DNA of 16,126 nucleotides from Marinilabiliales bacterium (GCA_002869465.1 PKSW01000383.1:1-16126), one strand, 5' to 3'. Shown: positions 1 to 7,562, counted from the first letter of the stretch. Numbers and translations: made by a program. The notes: generated by a model not told the origin, from the letters alone.

Positions 1-651
1 ATCAAAAATATAATCGCGTTGGCTTTTTGTAAAAGCCTGGTAAAACTCAAAGCCCGCATAAAAATTCAGCACCCTCGATTTGCTCATGAAGTAATACCCG
101 ATGAACTGGTTCAAATTAAACCCGGCAGTGAGCCTGTCGTATCCTTTTGCATAATCTCCGGTAATCTGAGGTGCTGTTTCATGCTGCACATCAATATTCA
201 TCCGGTGTGCCAGGTAGCCCATACCACCCATAAAAAAAATACCTGAATTCGGATTGGCAGCCAGTAAATTAAAAACTTTTCCAACACGTAAGTTAATACT
301 GTAGCCTCTTTCGTACATAGTGTATAACGCATAAACCCCATTCCCGTCAATAATGAAACCGGCATCCGTTAAAACAAATCGTAATATTGAATCTGAATTC
401 TTGATATCGCTACCGAAGATGAAGTTGACATCGAGTGAGAACAAGATATTCTTTTTCGACTTGTACATCATTCCCCCTCCAATGGTAGAATTATTGCCAT
501 ATTGTTCAGCTATGTCGCCACCCGGAAACTGGTAAGCGTAGGCAATGGTAGGGCTGAATGCTGCCACAGTTGAATCGTTGACATTCACCTGTGCGTTTAA
601 TGAAAAGAAGAAGCTGATCATGACCAGCAGAATAATAAGACGTATTCTCAT
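1..651 (-). CDS. Outer-membrane beta-barrel-like protein, N-terminal part (C-terminus beyond window)
   Basis: The frame is open for 217 codons from an ATG at 651-649 to the window edge, so the C-terminus is missing. Residues 1-20 form a Sec signal peptide: Arg at 2 and 4, a hydrophobic core, and a likely signal peptidase I site after LNA before Gln21. The mature part alternates hydrophobic and polar residues with many Gly, Tyr and Phe, as in amphipathic beta-strands; examples are GYSINLRVGKVFNL, IFFMGGMGYLAHRMNI and RVLNFYAGFEFYQAF. This suggests a barrel or surface protein exported across the inner membrane. I do not recognise the family and no substrate can be inferred. It is divergent from the sugar operon starting at 820 and has a TATCTTTG box 18 nt upstream of its start. 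Confidence 0.75.
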   Translation of the reverse strand, partial: MRIRLIILLVMISFFFSLNAQVNVNDSTVAAFSPTIAYAYQFPGGDIAEQYGNNSTIGGGMMYKSKKNILFSLDVNFIFGSDIKNSDSILRFVLTDAGFIIDGNGVYALYTMYERGYSINLRVGKVFNLLAANPNSGIFFMGGMGYLAHRMNIDVQHETAPQITGDYAKGYDRLTAGFNLNQFIGYYFMSKSRVLNFYAGFEFYQAFTKSQRDYIFD

Positions 652-669
652 TCAAAAACGGATTTGAAG

Positions 670-677
670 CAAAGATA
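670..677 (-). promoter_or_regulatory. Putative -7 box (TATCTTTG) for the outer-membrane protein gene
   Basis: On the minus strand TATCTTTG matches the Bacteroidota -7 consensus TAnnTTTG exactly and ends 18 nt before the ATG at 651. No good TTTG -33 element lies 18-20 nt further upstream, so only half of the promoter is visible. Confidence 0.4.
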
Positions 678-775
678 GTAAATAGGTGTTGTTATGTGTT
701 TTAAAGATCAATTTTGATTGCTTAAAAATTGCTATTTCTTGAACGGAAAAAACCAGTTTTTCGTCTCTCTTTTCC

Positions 776-783
776 TACCTTTG
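776..783 (+). promoter_or_regulatory. Putative -7 box (TACCTTTG) of the nucleotide-sugar operon
   Basis: TACCTTTG fits TAnnTTTG exactly and lies 36 nt upstream of the first operon ATG at 820. The -33 element is not convincing; only a T-run at 757-761, with a spacing of about 15, is present. Confidence 0.4.
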
Positions 784-819
784 TCGCTCATTTAACATAT
801 CAGAATAAATCCTATCAAA

Positions 820-1953
820 ATGATAAAATACCAGATGGTTGACCTGGTGGGTCAATACAAGAAAATCAAACCTGAAGTTGATGAAGCAATCATCGAGATT
901 ATGAACAACGCTTCATTTATTAATGGCCCTGCTGTAAGGCAATTCCAGGAAAATTTACAGAATTATTTAAATGTAAAACACGTGATTCCATGTGCCAATG
1001 GAACAGATGCATTGCAAGTCGCATTGATAGCGTTGGGATTGCAGCCCGGAGACGAGGTAATCACCACATCATTTACCTTTATTGCAACAGCTGAGGTGAT
1101 CGCATTATTGAAGCTAACACCCGTGCTGGTTGATGTGGATCCGGAAACATTTAATATTACATCGGAAGCCATCGAGAATGCGGTTACACCAAAAACAAAA
1201 GCCATTATTCCGGTGCATCTGTTTGGTCAGTGTGCCGATATGCACAATATCAGACAAGTTGCTAAAAAACACAATTTATTTGTTGTAGAAGATACAGCAC
1301 AGGCCATCGGTGCGGATTATACCTGTTATCAAAGCGGAAATACAAAAAAAGCAGGAACGATTGGAGATATTGGATGTACCTCCTTTTTCCCCTCCAAAAA
1401 TCTTGGTGCTTTTGGTGATGGTGGTGCTATTTTTACCAATGATGATGAGTTGGCAGCACAGATGCGTGTTGTTGTTAACCACGGTATGACCGTCAGGTAT
1501 TATCATGATTATATTGGTGTGAATTCACGTCTCGACAGCATGCAGGCAGCCATACTTGACATTAAATTGAAACATCTGGGTGAATATACCAAAGCAAGGC
1601 AGGAAGCGGCCGCCTATTACAATCGTGCATTCGCGGGCAACCCGAAGATCCAAACACCTGTTACGGCAGACTTCACTACACATGTTTTTCACCAGTACAC
1701 CTTGGTATTGAAAGGTGTGGATCGTGAAGGTCTCATGGCACACCTGGCAGAAAAAGGTATTGCTTCCGCCGTTTACTATCCTGTACCATTACATATGCAA
1801 AAAGCCTATATTGATCCCAGGTATAACGAAGGTGATTTCCCGGTAACTGAAATGCTGAGCAAATCGGTATTATCATTACCAATTCACACCGAACTTACAC
1901 CTGAAATACAAAAAGAGATTACGGATGCGTTATTAGAATATGTAAATTCGTAA
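820..1953 (+). CDS. wbpE: DegT/DnrJ/EryC1 sugar aminotransferase, WbpE-like (UDP-3-keto-GlcNAcA 3-aminotransferase)
   Basis: A 377-residue, PLP-dependent fold-type I aminotransferase of the DegT/DnrJ/EryC1/StrS family, full length for the family. Visible hallmarks are the cofactor-phosphate region CANGTDALQVAL (58-69), the EDTAQAIGA strand with Asp158 for the PLP ring nitrogen, and the TSFFPSKNLGAFGDGGA motif, in which Lys193 should be the Schiff-base lysine. In the WbpE/WlbC pathway this enzyme moves an amino group from glutamate to C3 of UDP-2-acetamido-3-keto-glucuronate, on the way to UDP-2,3-diacetamido sugars used in surface polysaccharides. The next gene, 1 nt away, is the matching N-acetyltransferase, which supports that substrate over dTDP-sugar relatives such as QdtB or FdtB. 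The dehydrogenase (WbpA) and oxidase (WbpB) steps are not in the window. It is the first gene of a four-gene operon. Confidence 0.8.
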   Translation: MIKYQMVDLVGQYKKIKPEVDEAIIEIMNNASFINGPAVRQFQENLQNYLNVKHVIPCANGTDALQVALIALGLQPGDEVITTSFTFIATAEVIALLKLTPVLVDVDPETFNITSEAIENAVTPKTKAIIPVHLFGQCADMHNIRQVAKKHNLFVVEDTAQAIGADYTCYQSGNTKKAGTIGDIGCTSFFPSKNLGAFGDGGAIFTNDDELAAQMRVVVNHGMTVRYYHDYIGVNSRLDSMQAAILDIKLKHLGEYTKARQEAAAYYNRAFAGNPKIQTPVTADFTTHVFHQYTLVLKGVDREGLMAHLAEKGIASAVYYPVPLHMQKAYIDPRYNEGDFPVTEMLSKSVLSLPIHTELTPEIQKEITDALLEYVNS

Positions 1954-1954
1954 C

Positions 1955-2536
1955 ATGGAAAAGGAATATTTTGCACATGAAACCGCCGTCATCGACGAGA
2001 ATTGCTCCATTGGCAAGGGAACAAAGATCTGGCATTTTTCACACATCATGTCAGGGTGTAAGATCGGAAAGGGCTGTAATATCGGGCAGAATGTCGTTGT
2101 GTCTCCCGGGGTGGTACTTGGTAACAACGTAAAAATTCAAAATAACGTTTCAGTATATACTGGTGTTATTTGCGAAGATGATGTATTTCTTGGCCCATCC
2201 ATGGTGTTTACCAACGTGGTGAATCCCCGGAGTGCCGTCAACAGGAGGGGACAATATGTGGAGACACTCGTAAAAAAAGGCGTTTCAATTGGTGCCAATG
2301 CCACCATTGTATGTGGTCATCCCATAGGTGAATATGCGTTTATCGGTGCAGGAGCTGTTGTAACAAAAGAGGTGGCGCCTTATGCACTCGTTATAGGAAA
2401 TCCGGCCAAACAAACCGGCTGGATGAGTGAATACGGTCATAAACTGGAATTCAATAAAAACGGTATTGCCATTTGTCCTGAGAGCAAAGAAAAATATAAA
2501 TTAACTAATGGCAGTGTGAGTAAAATGAGCGGATGA
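1955..2536 (+). CDS. wbpD: Left-handed beta-helix N-acetyltransferase, WbpD/WlbB-like
   Basis: A 193-residue protein built of hexapeptide repeats from about residue 12 to 150 (VIDENCSIGKGTKIWHF, CKIGKGCNIGQNV, VVLGNNVKIQNNV, VSIGANATIVCG, AFIGAGAVV), giving a left-handed beta-helix that normally forms trimers and binds acetyl-CoA. KIQNNVSVY (60-68) and GPSMVFTNVVNPR (80-92) are close to the active-site segments of WbpD/WlbB, which acetylates the 3-amino group of UDP-2-acetamido-3-amino-2,3-dideoxy-glucuronate. The C-terminal GNPAKQTGWMSEYGHKL segment also resembles that family. Its ATG follows the upstream aminotransferase stop by 1 nt, so the two are probably translationally coupled and act in consecutive steps. 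Sugar specificity is inferred from family resemblance and pairing, not proven. Confidence 0.82.
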   Translation: MEKEYFAHETAVIDENCSIGKGTKIWHFSHIMSGCKIGKGCNIGQNVVVSPGVVLGNNVKIQNNVSVYTGVICEDDVFLGPSMVFTNVVNPRSAVNRRGQYVETLVKKGVSIGANATIVCGHPIGEYAFIGAGAVVTKEVAPYALVIGNPAKQTGWMSEYGHKLEFNKNGIAICPESKEKYKLTNGSVSKMSG

Positions 2537-3561
2537 TGAAAATACTTGTAACAGGCGGCACAGGCTATATCGGTTCGCATACGGTTGTTGAGTTGCAACA
2601 GCAGGACTACGAAGTTATAATCATTGACAACCTGTCCAATTCCCGTGCTGAAATTGCGAACCAGATCGCTAAAATTACGGGTATAAAACCCACACTGGAA
2701 GTATTTGATCTGACAGATAAACAAAAAACAAAGGCTTTTTTCAAAAAACATCACGACCTGTCGGGGGTGATACATTTTGCAGCCTCTAAAGCAGTAGGTG
2801 AATCGGTTGAGAAACCGCTGATGTATTATGCAAACAACCTGGGTTCCCTTATCAATGTGCTGGAAGGCATGATCGAAAACGATATTCAAAATTTTGTATT
2901 CTCATCTTCCTGCACTGTATATGGGCAACCTGATGTATTGCCTGTTTCGGAAGAAGCGCCCATCAAACCCGCTGAATCACCTTATGGGAATACCAAACAG
3001 ATTGCAGAAGAAATTTTGAAGGATACCATCAAAGTTTCGAATGTAAAAGCCATTGCTTTACGGTATTTTAATCCCATCGGTGCGCACGAATCGGCTGAAA
3101 TTGGGGAGTTGCCACAGGGTGTACCGAACAATCTGGTGCCCTACATCACACAGACGGCAAAAGGGATCAGGGATTTTCTCAGGGTTTGGGGTGATGATTA
3201 CAATACACCTGATGGGACTGCCGTTCGTGATTATATTCATGTGGTGGACCTGGCTAAAGCCCATGTGGTGGCGATTCGCCGGATGCTTGAAAATAAAATG
3301 AAAAATGATTTTGAAGTATTCAATCTGGGAACTGGAACAGGATATTCCGTATTGGATGTGATTAAAGCATTTGAGCGGGTGACCGGAACGAAATTAAATT
3401 ACAAGGTCATGGAAAGGAGGGAAGGAGATATTGAGAAAGTATGGGCCGACCCAACTTATTCAAATACGGAATTGGGGTGGAAAGCAGAAAAAGGCCTTGA
3501 CGTGATGATGGACTCCGCCTGGAAATGGGAGCTGAGGTATCGTAAAAATCTGATGAAATGA
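2533..3561 (+). CDS. galE: UDP-glucose 4-epimerase GalE
   Basis: A 342-residue extended short-chain dehydrogenase/reductase. It has the NAD-binding GGTGYIGSH motif (8-16), IDNLSNS after beta-2, the SSSCTVYG segment (124-131) carrying the catalytic Ser, and YGNTK with Tyr151 and Lys155 of the Tyr-x-x-x-Lys pair. ALRYFNPIGAH, PNNLVPYI and DGTAVRDYIHVVDLA are typical of GalE. It interconverts UDP-glucose and UDP-galactose (possibly UDP-GlcNAc and UDP-GalNAc), feeding glycan synthesis or galactose use. The start overlaps the upstream stop as ATGATGA, and the second ATG at 2536 is an equally good start. The downstream rmlB overlaps its stop by 4 nt. It sits with surface-sugar genes rather than galactose-catabolic genes, so a polysaccharide role is more likely. 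Confidence 0.93.
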   Translation: MMKILVTGGTGYIGSHTVVELQQQDYEVIIIDNLSNSRAEIANQIAKITGIKPTLEVFDLTDKQKTKAFFKKHHDLSGVIHFAASKAVGESVEKPLMYYANNLGSLINVLEGMIENDIQNFVFSSSCTVYGQPDVLPVSEEAPIKPAESPYGNTKQIAEEILKDTIKVSNVKAIALRYFNPIGAHESAEIGELPQGVPNNLVPYITQTAKGIRDFLRVWGDDYNTPDGTAVRDYIHVVDLAKAHVVAIRRMLENKMKNDFEVFNLGTGTGYSVLDVIKAFERVTGTKLNYKVMERREGDIEKVWADPTYSNTELGWKAEKGLDVMMDSAWKWELRYRKNLMK

Positions 3562-4610
3562 AAAAAATACTCGTAACCGGAGGCGCCGGATTCATTGGTT
3601 CACATGTGATCAGGCTTTTTGTAAATAGATATCCTGATTATCAAATTTATAATCTCGACAAACTTACCTATGCTGGTAACCTTGAAAACCTTAGGGATGT
3701 GGATCAAAAGCCGAATTATCACTTCATCAAAGGCGATATTATTGATGGTGATTTTATTATCGGCTTGTTTAAAAAAGAGCAATTTGACGGTGTGATCCAC
3801 CTGGCTGCTGAATCACATGTTGATCGCTCTATTGCCAACCCGATGGAATTTATTATGGCCAATATTGTGGGTACGGTAAACCTGCTCAATGCGGCCAAAC
3901 ATATCTGGAAAGGCCATTTTGAAGGCAAGTTATTCTACCATGTTTCAACGGATGAGGTATATGGCTCGCTGGGAGATACAGGTTTCTTTTACGAAGATAC
4001 TCCCTATGACCCGCATAGTCCCTATTCAGCTTCAAAGGCAAGCTCCGATCACCTGGTTAGGGCATATCACGATACCTATGGCTTGCCAATGATTATTTCA
4101 AATTGCTCCAACAATTATGGCCCAAACCAGTTTCCCGAAAAACTGATCCCGCTTTTCATCAACAATATCCGTCATGACAAACCACTGCCGGTTTATGGCA
4201 AAGGAGAAAATGTGCGCGATTGGTTGTACGTTGAAGATCATGCAGCAGCTATCGACCTGATATTTCATAAAGGCCTTGTTGGCGAAACTTTCAACATTGG
4301 AGGGCATAATGAATGGAAAAATATTGACCTGATTAAACTGTTGTGCCGGGTGATGGATGAAAAATTAGGAAGAACCAAAGGAAAATCTGAAAAACTGATC
4401 ACTTATGTTACTGACCGAGCTGGCCACGATCTGAGATATGCCATTGATTCTTCAAAATTACAAAAGCAACTAGGCTGGGAGCCCTCTCTGCAATTTGAGG
4501 AAGGTATTGAAAAAACAGTTGACTGGTACCTCAAAAACCAAGCATGGCTTGATAACGTAACAAGCGGCAACTACCAAAAATATTACGAAGAGATGTATCT
4601 GAACAGATAA
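3558..4610 (+). CDS. rfbB: dTDP-glucose 4,6-dehydratase RmlB/RfbB
   Basis: A 350-residue short-chain dehydrogenase/reductase of normal RmlB length. It has the NAD-binding GGAGFIGSH (8-16), NLDKLTYAGN (32-41) as expected for RmlB, HLAAESHVDRSI (81-92), the catalytic Thr131-Asp132-Glu133 in VSTDEVYG, and Tyr156 and Lys160 in YSASK. NNYGPNQFPEKLIP and GENVRDWLYVEDH bind the nucleotide sugar. It converts dTDP-glucose to dTDP-4-keto-6-deoxyglucose, the branch point for dTDP-rhamnose and dTDP-amino sugars. The start overlaps the galE stop (ATGA), so it closes the same operon. RmlA, RmlC and RmlD are absent here, so the other steps must be encoded elsewhere. No hairpin with a T-run follows the stop. 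Confidence 0.94.
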   Translation: MKKILVTGGAGFIGSHVIRLFVNRYPDYQIYNLDKLTYAGNLENLRDVDQKPNYHFIKGDIIDGDFIIGLFKKEQFDGVIHLAAESHVDRSIANPMEFIMANIVGTVNLLNAAKHIWKGHFEGKLFYHVSTDEVYGSLGDTGFFYEDTPYDPHSPYSASKASSDHLVRAYHDTYGLPMIISNCSNNYGPNQFPEKLIPLFINNIRHDKPLPVYGKGENVRDWLYVEDHAAAIDLIFHKGLVGETFNIGGHNEWKNIDLIKLLCRVMDEKLGRTKGKSEKLITYVTDRAGHDLRYAIDSSKLQKQLGWEPSLQFEEGIEKTVDWYLKNQAWLDNVTSGNYQKYYEEMYLNR

Positions 4611-4727
4611 CTTCTTGTTGAATCTTTATTTTCTCTAGTTCAATTTTTAATTCAAGTTTGTATATGAAATTAACGCTGTGCGTTTGAAAATTTCGTATAT
4701 TAGAGCATTCACGTGTTTAAGTAAAAA

Positions 4728-4816
4728 ATGAAAACAGAAAGCCAATGAGTTTGCTGTATTTCATGCCAACAATGTTCATCATCATTTATTTAAAAAAGAT
4801 ACTCATTGTAATTTAA
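4728..4816 (+). other. Two overlapping short upstream ORFs in the transporter leader (possible leader peptides)
   Basis: After an A-rich stretch, an ATG at 4728 opens a 6-codon ORF (MKTESQ, stop 4746-4748). Its stop overlaps the ATG at 4745 of a 23-codon ORF coding for a very hydrophobic peptide (starts MSLLYFMPTMF, stop at 4814-4816). The transporter's TTG start follows 11 nt later, in the third frame. The arrangement could couple or limit translation of the transporter. Equally, it could be chance in AT-rich DNA, or the trace of a one-base shift: the transporter frame is open back to 4732 with no ATG. No function is assigned. Confidence 0.2.
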
Positions 4817-4827
4817 TTCTTAGAAAA

Positions 4828-7038
4828 TTGAATTCAAATAGAAAATTTGGAACCTTTCTCGGAGTATACACGCCAAGTATACTGACTATACTTGGTTTGA
4901 TAATGTATCTAAGGTTTGGATGGGTTGTTGGAAATCTAGGCTTGCCTTTAACTATATTTGTAGTAATACTTGCCAGTTCAATTACATTTATAACAGGGCT
5001 TAGTGCATCAGCTATTGCTACAAATATGAATGTTGGTGTTGGGGGTGAATATTTTATGATTTCACGTAGCCTTGGTCTTGAACTGGGTGGTTCAATAGGC
5101 ATTCCACTATATTTTTGCAGAACACTGAGTATTACTTTTTACAGCTACGGACTAGCTGAAGCATTGGTGCTTTTCTGGCCGGTTAGTTGGGGTGTTATGC
5201 CTGAAAATATGCTCCAGTTTATAGTGGTTGGAATTATATTTTTGATAACCATTTTATCTGGTAAATCAGCCTCACTTGTTCTGAAAATGCAGATTCCGAT
5301 TATGATACTTGTAGGACTTTCAATCCTTGCATTAATGATTGGGTCAATAAGCGGGACTCCATTGAAATCACCTGAATTAATCCCAACTTATAGAAGTGCT
5401 CCTGAAGGCTTTTGGTATGTTTTTGCTGTGTTTTTCCCTGCAGTTACGGGGTTCACAGCAGGTATCGGAATGAGTGGCGACTTGAAAGATCCACGAAAAT
5501 CTATTCCAAGAGGGACTCTTATGGCTGTTATAACAGGTATCGCAATTTATATCTTAATCCCTGTATTTCTTTCAGTTACAGGAAAGACGTCACCGGAAGA
5601 ATTAGCGCATTCAGGTGTTGACTCATGGATTAAAGTGGCCATTTTTGGAGCTGTTTTGGTGTATCCTGCCATCTGGGGAGCTATTCTTTCCTCTGCCTTT
5701 GGCAGTGTGCTTGGCGGGCCAAGGGTATTGCAGTCACTTGCTCAGGACGGACTTGCACCAAAATTATTTGCCAAATTGTCCAAATCGGGCCAGCCAATGA
5801 TTGCAACCTGGGTAAGTGGTGCTATTGCTATAGCAGCAGTTTGGCTAGGAGGGTTAAATACAATTGCTCAATTCGTCTCTATTCTGTTTCTGACACTTTA
5901 TGTTATGGTAAATATGAGTGCAGTAATAGAAAAATTAGTGAAAGACCCATCTTTCAGGCCTACACTGAAAGTACCTTGGTTCATTTCATTAATTGGTGCA
6001 TTAGGTGCAATTGCGGTTATGTTTCTTATTAGTCCGTTAGCATGTTTAATTGCTATTTTGCTAGAGGTGGGCTTATATGTTTATTTGACTAAAAGAACTT
6101 TAGAGAAACGCTGGGGTGATGCCCGGGCGGGTTTTTGGAGAAATTTAATCAGATATGCACTTATCCAGATTCGAATTCATGGTTCCAAACCTCGTAATTG
6201 GCGTCCAAGAATACTTTTGTTTATTAAAGATGCCGATTCTCAAATGGAATTGATAAAACTCGCTTCCTGGTTCAGCCAGCTCTTTGGTACAGCAACAATC
6301 GTAAAACTTATTATCGGGGATCTCACTGAAATTAAGGTGGGGATTGAAGAGCAACGATTGCAAATAAAGGAAAAAATATTGAAATCAAAACTTACAGCAT
6401 TTAGTGAGGTAATTGTTGTACCTGAATTTGAGTCTGGCGCTATTACAGTGTCACAATCAATTGGCATAGTTGGCATTAAAGCCAATTGTGTAATGTTTGG
6501 GTGGAGTGATAAAAAAGAAACAAGGATTTCGCAACAAAAGATAATCAGGGCTGTTTCTCAAGCAAATAAGAGTACAATCCTGGCCAAAATTAAATGGCCA
6601 AGAAGTTTAGAAAAAAAGAAAAGTATCGATATGTGGTGGGGAGGACAACAAAGAAATGGTGACCTGATGTTACTATTGGCTCACCTACTATGTCTCAATA
6701 AAGAATGGGAAAACAGTTCCATAACAATCCGGTCAATTGTGGATGACCGTGATGAGCAAGAGAGAATGACAGCTTCTATACTACCCCTAATACCTCAGGC
6801 TAGAATCAATGCAAATGTGGAAGTGGTCGTTAAGAATACTAATGAATCAATGACCGATGTTATTCAAAGATATAGTCAGAAAACGACAATGGTGTTCCTG
6901 GGATTAAAAATTACACAACCTGGGGAAGAGGAGAAATATGTTGATTTTCTTGAAAAACTAATCCTACCTTTGAATACTACTATATTTGTAAATAATCCGG
7001 GGTTAGATGAATCTACTCCAATTTTGTTAAAAATATAA
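4828..7038 (+). CDS. SLC12-type cation-chloride cotransporter / APC-superfamily permease
   Basis: A 736-residue protein with a membrane part (about 15-425, roughly twelve hydrophobic helices) and a soluble C-terminal domain of about 300 residues. FGTFLGVYTPSILTILGLIMYLR (7-29), the GGEYFMISRSLGLELGGSIG segment and ITGLSASAIATN are characteristic of the SLC12 (Na-K-Cl / K-Cl cotransporter) branch of the APC superfamily and its bacterial members. Domain order and length also fit. It probably moves ions or amino-acid-like solutes across the inner membrane; the substrate cannot be read from sequence. The first usable codon is TTG; no in-frame ATG exists upstream before the stop at 4729-4731, and family alignment starts just after this TTG. 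Short ORFs precede it and a 9-bp hairpin lies at 4873-4895. It seems richer in ATA, CTA and TTA codons than its neighbours, which could reflect acquisition. Confidence 0.85.
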   Translation: MNSNRKFGTFLGVYTPSILTILGLIMYLRFGWVVGNLGLPLTIFVVILASSITFITGLSASAIATNMNVGVGGEYFMISRSLGLELGGSIGIPLYFCRTLSITFYSYGLAEALVLFWPVSWGVMPENMLQFIVVGIIFLITILSGKSASLVLKMQIPIMILVGLSILALMIGSISGTPLKSPELIPTYRSAPEGFWYVFAVFFPAVTGFTAGIGMSGDLKDPRKSIPRGTLMAVITGIAIYILIPVFLSVTGKTSPEELAHSGVDSWIKVAIFGAVLVYPAIWGAILSSAFGSVLGGPRVLQSLAQDGLAPKLFAKLSKSGQPMIATWVSGAIAIAAVWLGGLNTIAQFVSILFLTLYVMVNMSAVIEKLVKDPSFRPTLKVPWFISLIGALGAIAVMFLISPLACLIAILLEVGLYVYLTKRTLEKRWGDARAGFWRNLIRYALIQIRIHGSKPRNWRPRILLFIKDADSQMELIKLASWFSQLFGTATIVKLIIGDLTEIKVGIEEQRLQIKEKILKSKLTAFSEVIVVPEFESGAITVSQSIGIVGIKANCVMFGWSDKKETRISQQKIIRAVSQANKSTILAKIKWPRSLEKKKSIDMWWGGQQRNGDLMLLLAHLLCLNKEWENSSITIRSIVDDRDEQERMTASILPLIPQARINANVEVVVKNTNESMTDVIQRYSQKTTMVFLGLKITQPGEEEKYVDFLEKLILPLNTTIFVNNPGLDESTPILLKI
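4873..4895 (+). repeat. Perfect 9-bp inverted repeat inside the transporter's 5' coding region
   Basis: CCAAGTATA (4873-4881) and TATACTTGG (4887-4895) are perfect reverse complements around the 5-nt loop CTGAC, about 45 nt after the TTG start. In mRNA this could form a hairpin near the ribosome entry region. It encodes part of the conserved TPSILTILG motif, so the pairing may be incidental. Confidence 0.5.
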
Positions 7039-7135
7039 TTTCCCAGCTTTAATAAACTTATTACTGATGATAAATTATGAAAAATCAGGATAATTGGCCA
7101 TTTATGTTGTTTCGATACAAATCTGTTAAGATGTT

Positions 7136-7161
7136 GTAGATTGGTTGAATCTACCCATTTT
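7136..7161 (+). terminator. Weak hairpin downstream of the transporter, possible terminator
   Basis: GTAGATT (7136-7142) and AATCTAC (7148-7154) pair perfectly around GGTTG, followed by CCATTTT. The stem is short, has only two G-C pairs and the T-run is only four, so this is at best a weak intrinsic terminator, about 100 nt after the transporter stop. Confidence 0.3.
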
Positions 7162-7180
7162 AAAAAATATGATTGAAATC

Positions 7181-7211
7181 TTGAATATTTGAAAAAATAT
7201 GCCGTTCTTTG
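7181..7211 (+). promoter_or_regulatory. Putative rpmB promoter
   Basis: TTG at 7181-7183 is followed after 20 nt by GTTCTTTG (7204-7211). The second element keeps the TTTG half of the Bacteroidota -7 box TAnnTTTG but lacks its leading TA. It lies 40 nt upstream of the rpmB ATG. Confidence 0.35.
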
Positions 7212-7251
7212 CACTCCGTTTTTCGGATAGGACTCAATAAATCAGAAAGCA

Positions 7252-7491
7252 ATGTCAAGAATTTGTCAGATAACAGGAAAGAAAGTGATCAGCGGAAACA
7301 ATGTTTCCCACTCAAATATTAAAACCAAAAGAAAATTTCATGCTAACTTGCAGGACAAGAAATTTTTCAATCCCGAAACAGGTGAATGGTTGCACTTACG
7401 TGTAAGTGCCGCAGGCATCAGAACCGTTAATAAAATAGGTTTGTCAGAAGCATTGAAAAGAGCAGCCGAAAAAGGCTATTATAAAGCGTAA
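7252..7491 (+). CDS. rpmB: 50S ribosomal protein L28
   Basis: A 79-residue basic protein, the usual bacterial L28 length. MSRICQITGKKVISGNNVSHS (1-21), TKRKFHANLQDKKF and LHLRVSAAGIRTVNKIG match L28 closely. It is a structural part of the large ribosomal subunit. Only one Cys is present, so it is the form without a zinc ribbon. ATG 7252 follows an A-rich leader (cagaaagca) with no Shine-Dalgarno. It appears to be a single-gene unit: it has its own candidate promoter and a strong terminator 23 nt after its stop. In many Bacteroidota I would expect rpmG (L33) directly behind it, but here the next gene is adk on the opposite strand. Confidence 0.96.
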   Translation: MSRICQITGKKVISGNNVSHSNIKTKRKFHANLQDKKFFNPETGEWLHLRVSAAGIRTVNKIGLSEALKRAAEKGYYKA

Positions 7492-7510
7492 GCAAAAGAA
7501 ATTAAAATAA

Positions 7511-7538
7511 AAAAGCTGCTCATTGAGCAGCTTTTTTT
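7511..7538. terminator. Bidirectional intrinsic terminator between rpmB and adk
   Basis: GCTGCTC (7515-7521), loop ATT, GAGCAGC (7525-7531), flanked by an A-run on the left and seven T on the right (7532-7538), so the hairpin ends in a U-tract on both strands. It lies between the convergent rpmB stop (7491) and adk stop (7563) and should terminate both transcripts. Confidence 0.92.
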
Positions 7539-7562
7539 ATGCTTTGAGATTTAATACTTATT

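Noticed and set aside
2437..2889. 150-codon minus-strand frame across the wbpD/galE junction
   Set aside because: It covers two well-supported overlapping genes on the other strand and resembles no protein family I know.
4615..4660. Terminator after rmlB from TTGAA and TTCAA followed by a T-run
   Set aside because: The stem is only 5 bp with a 16-nt loop, which is too weak to call.
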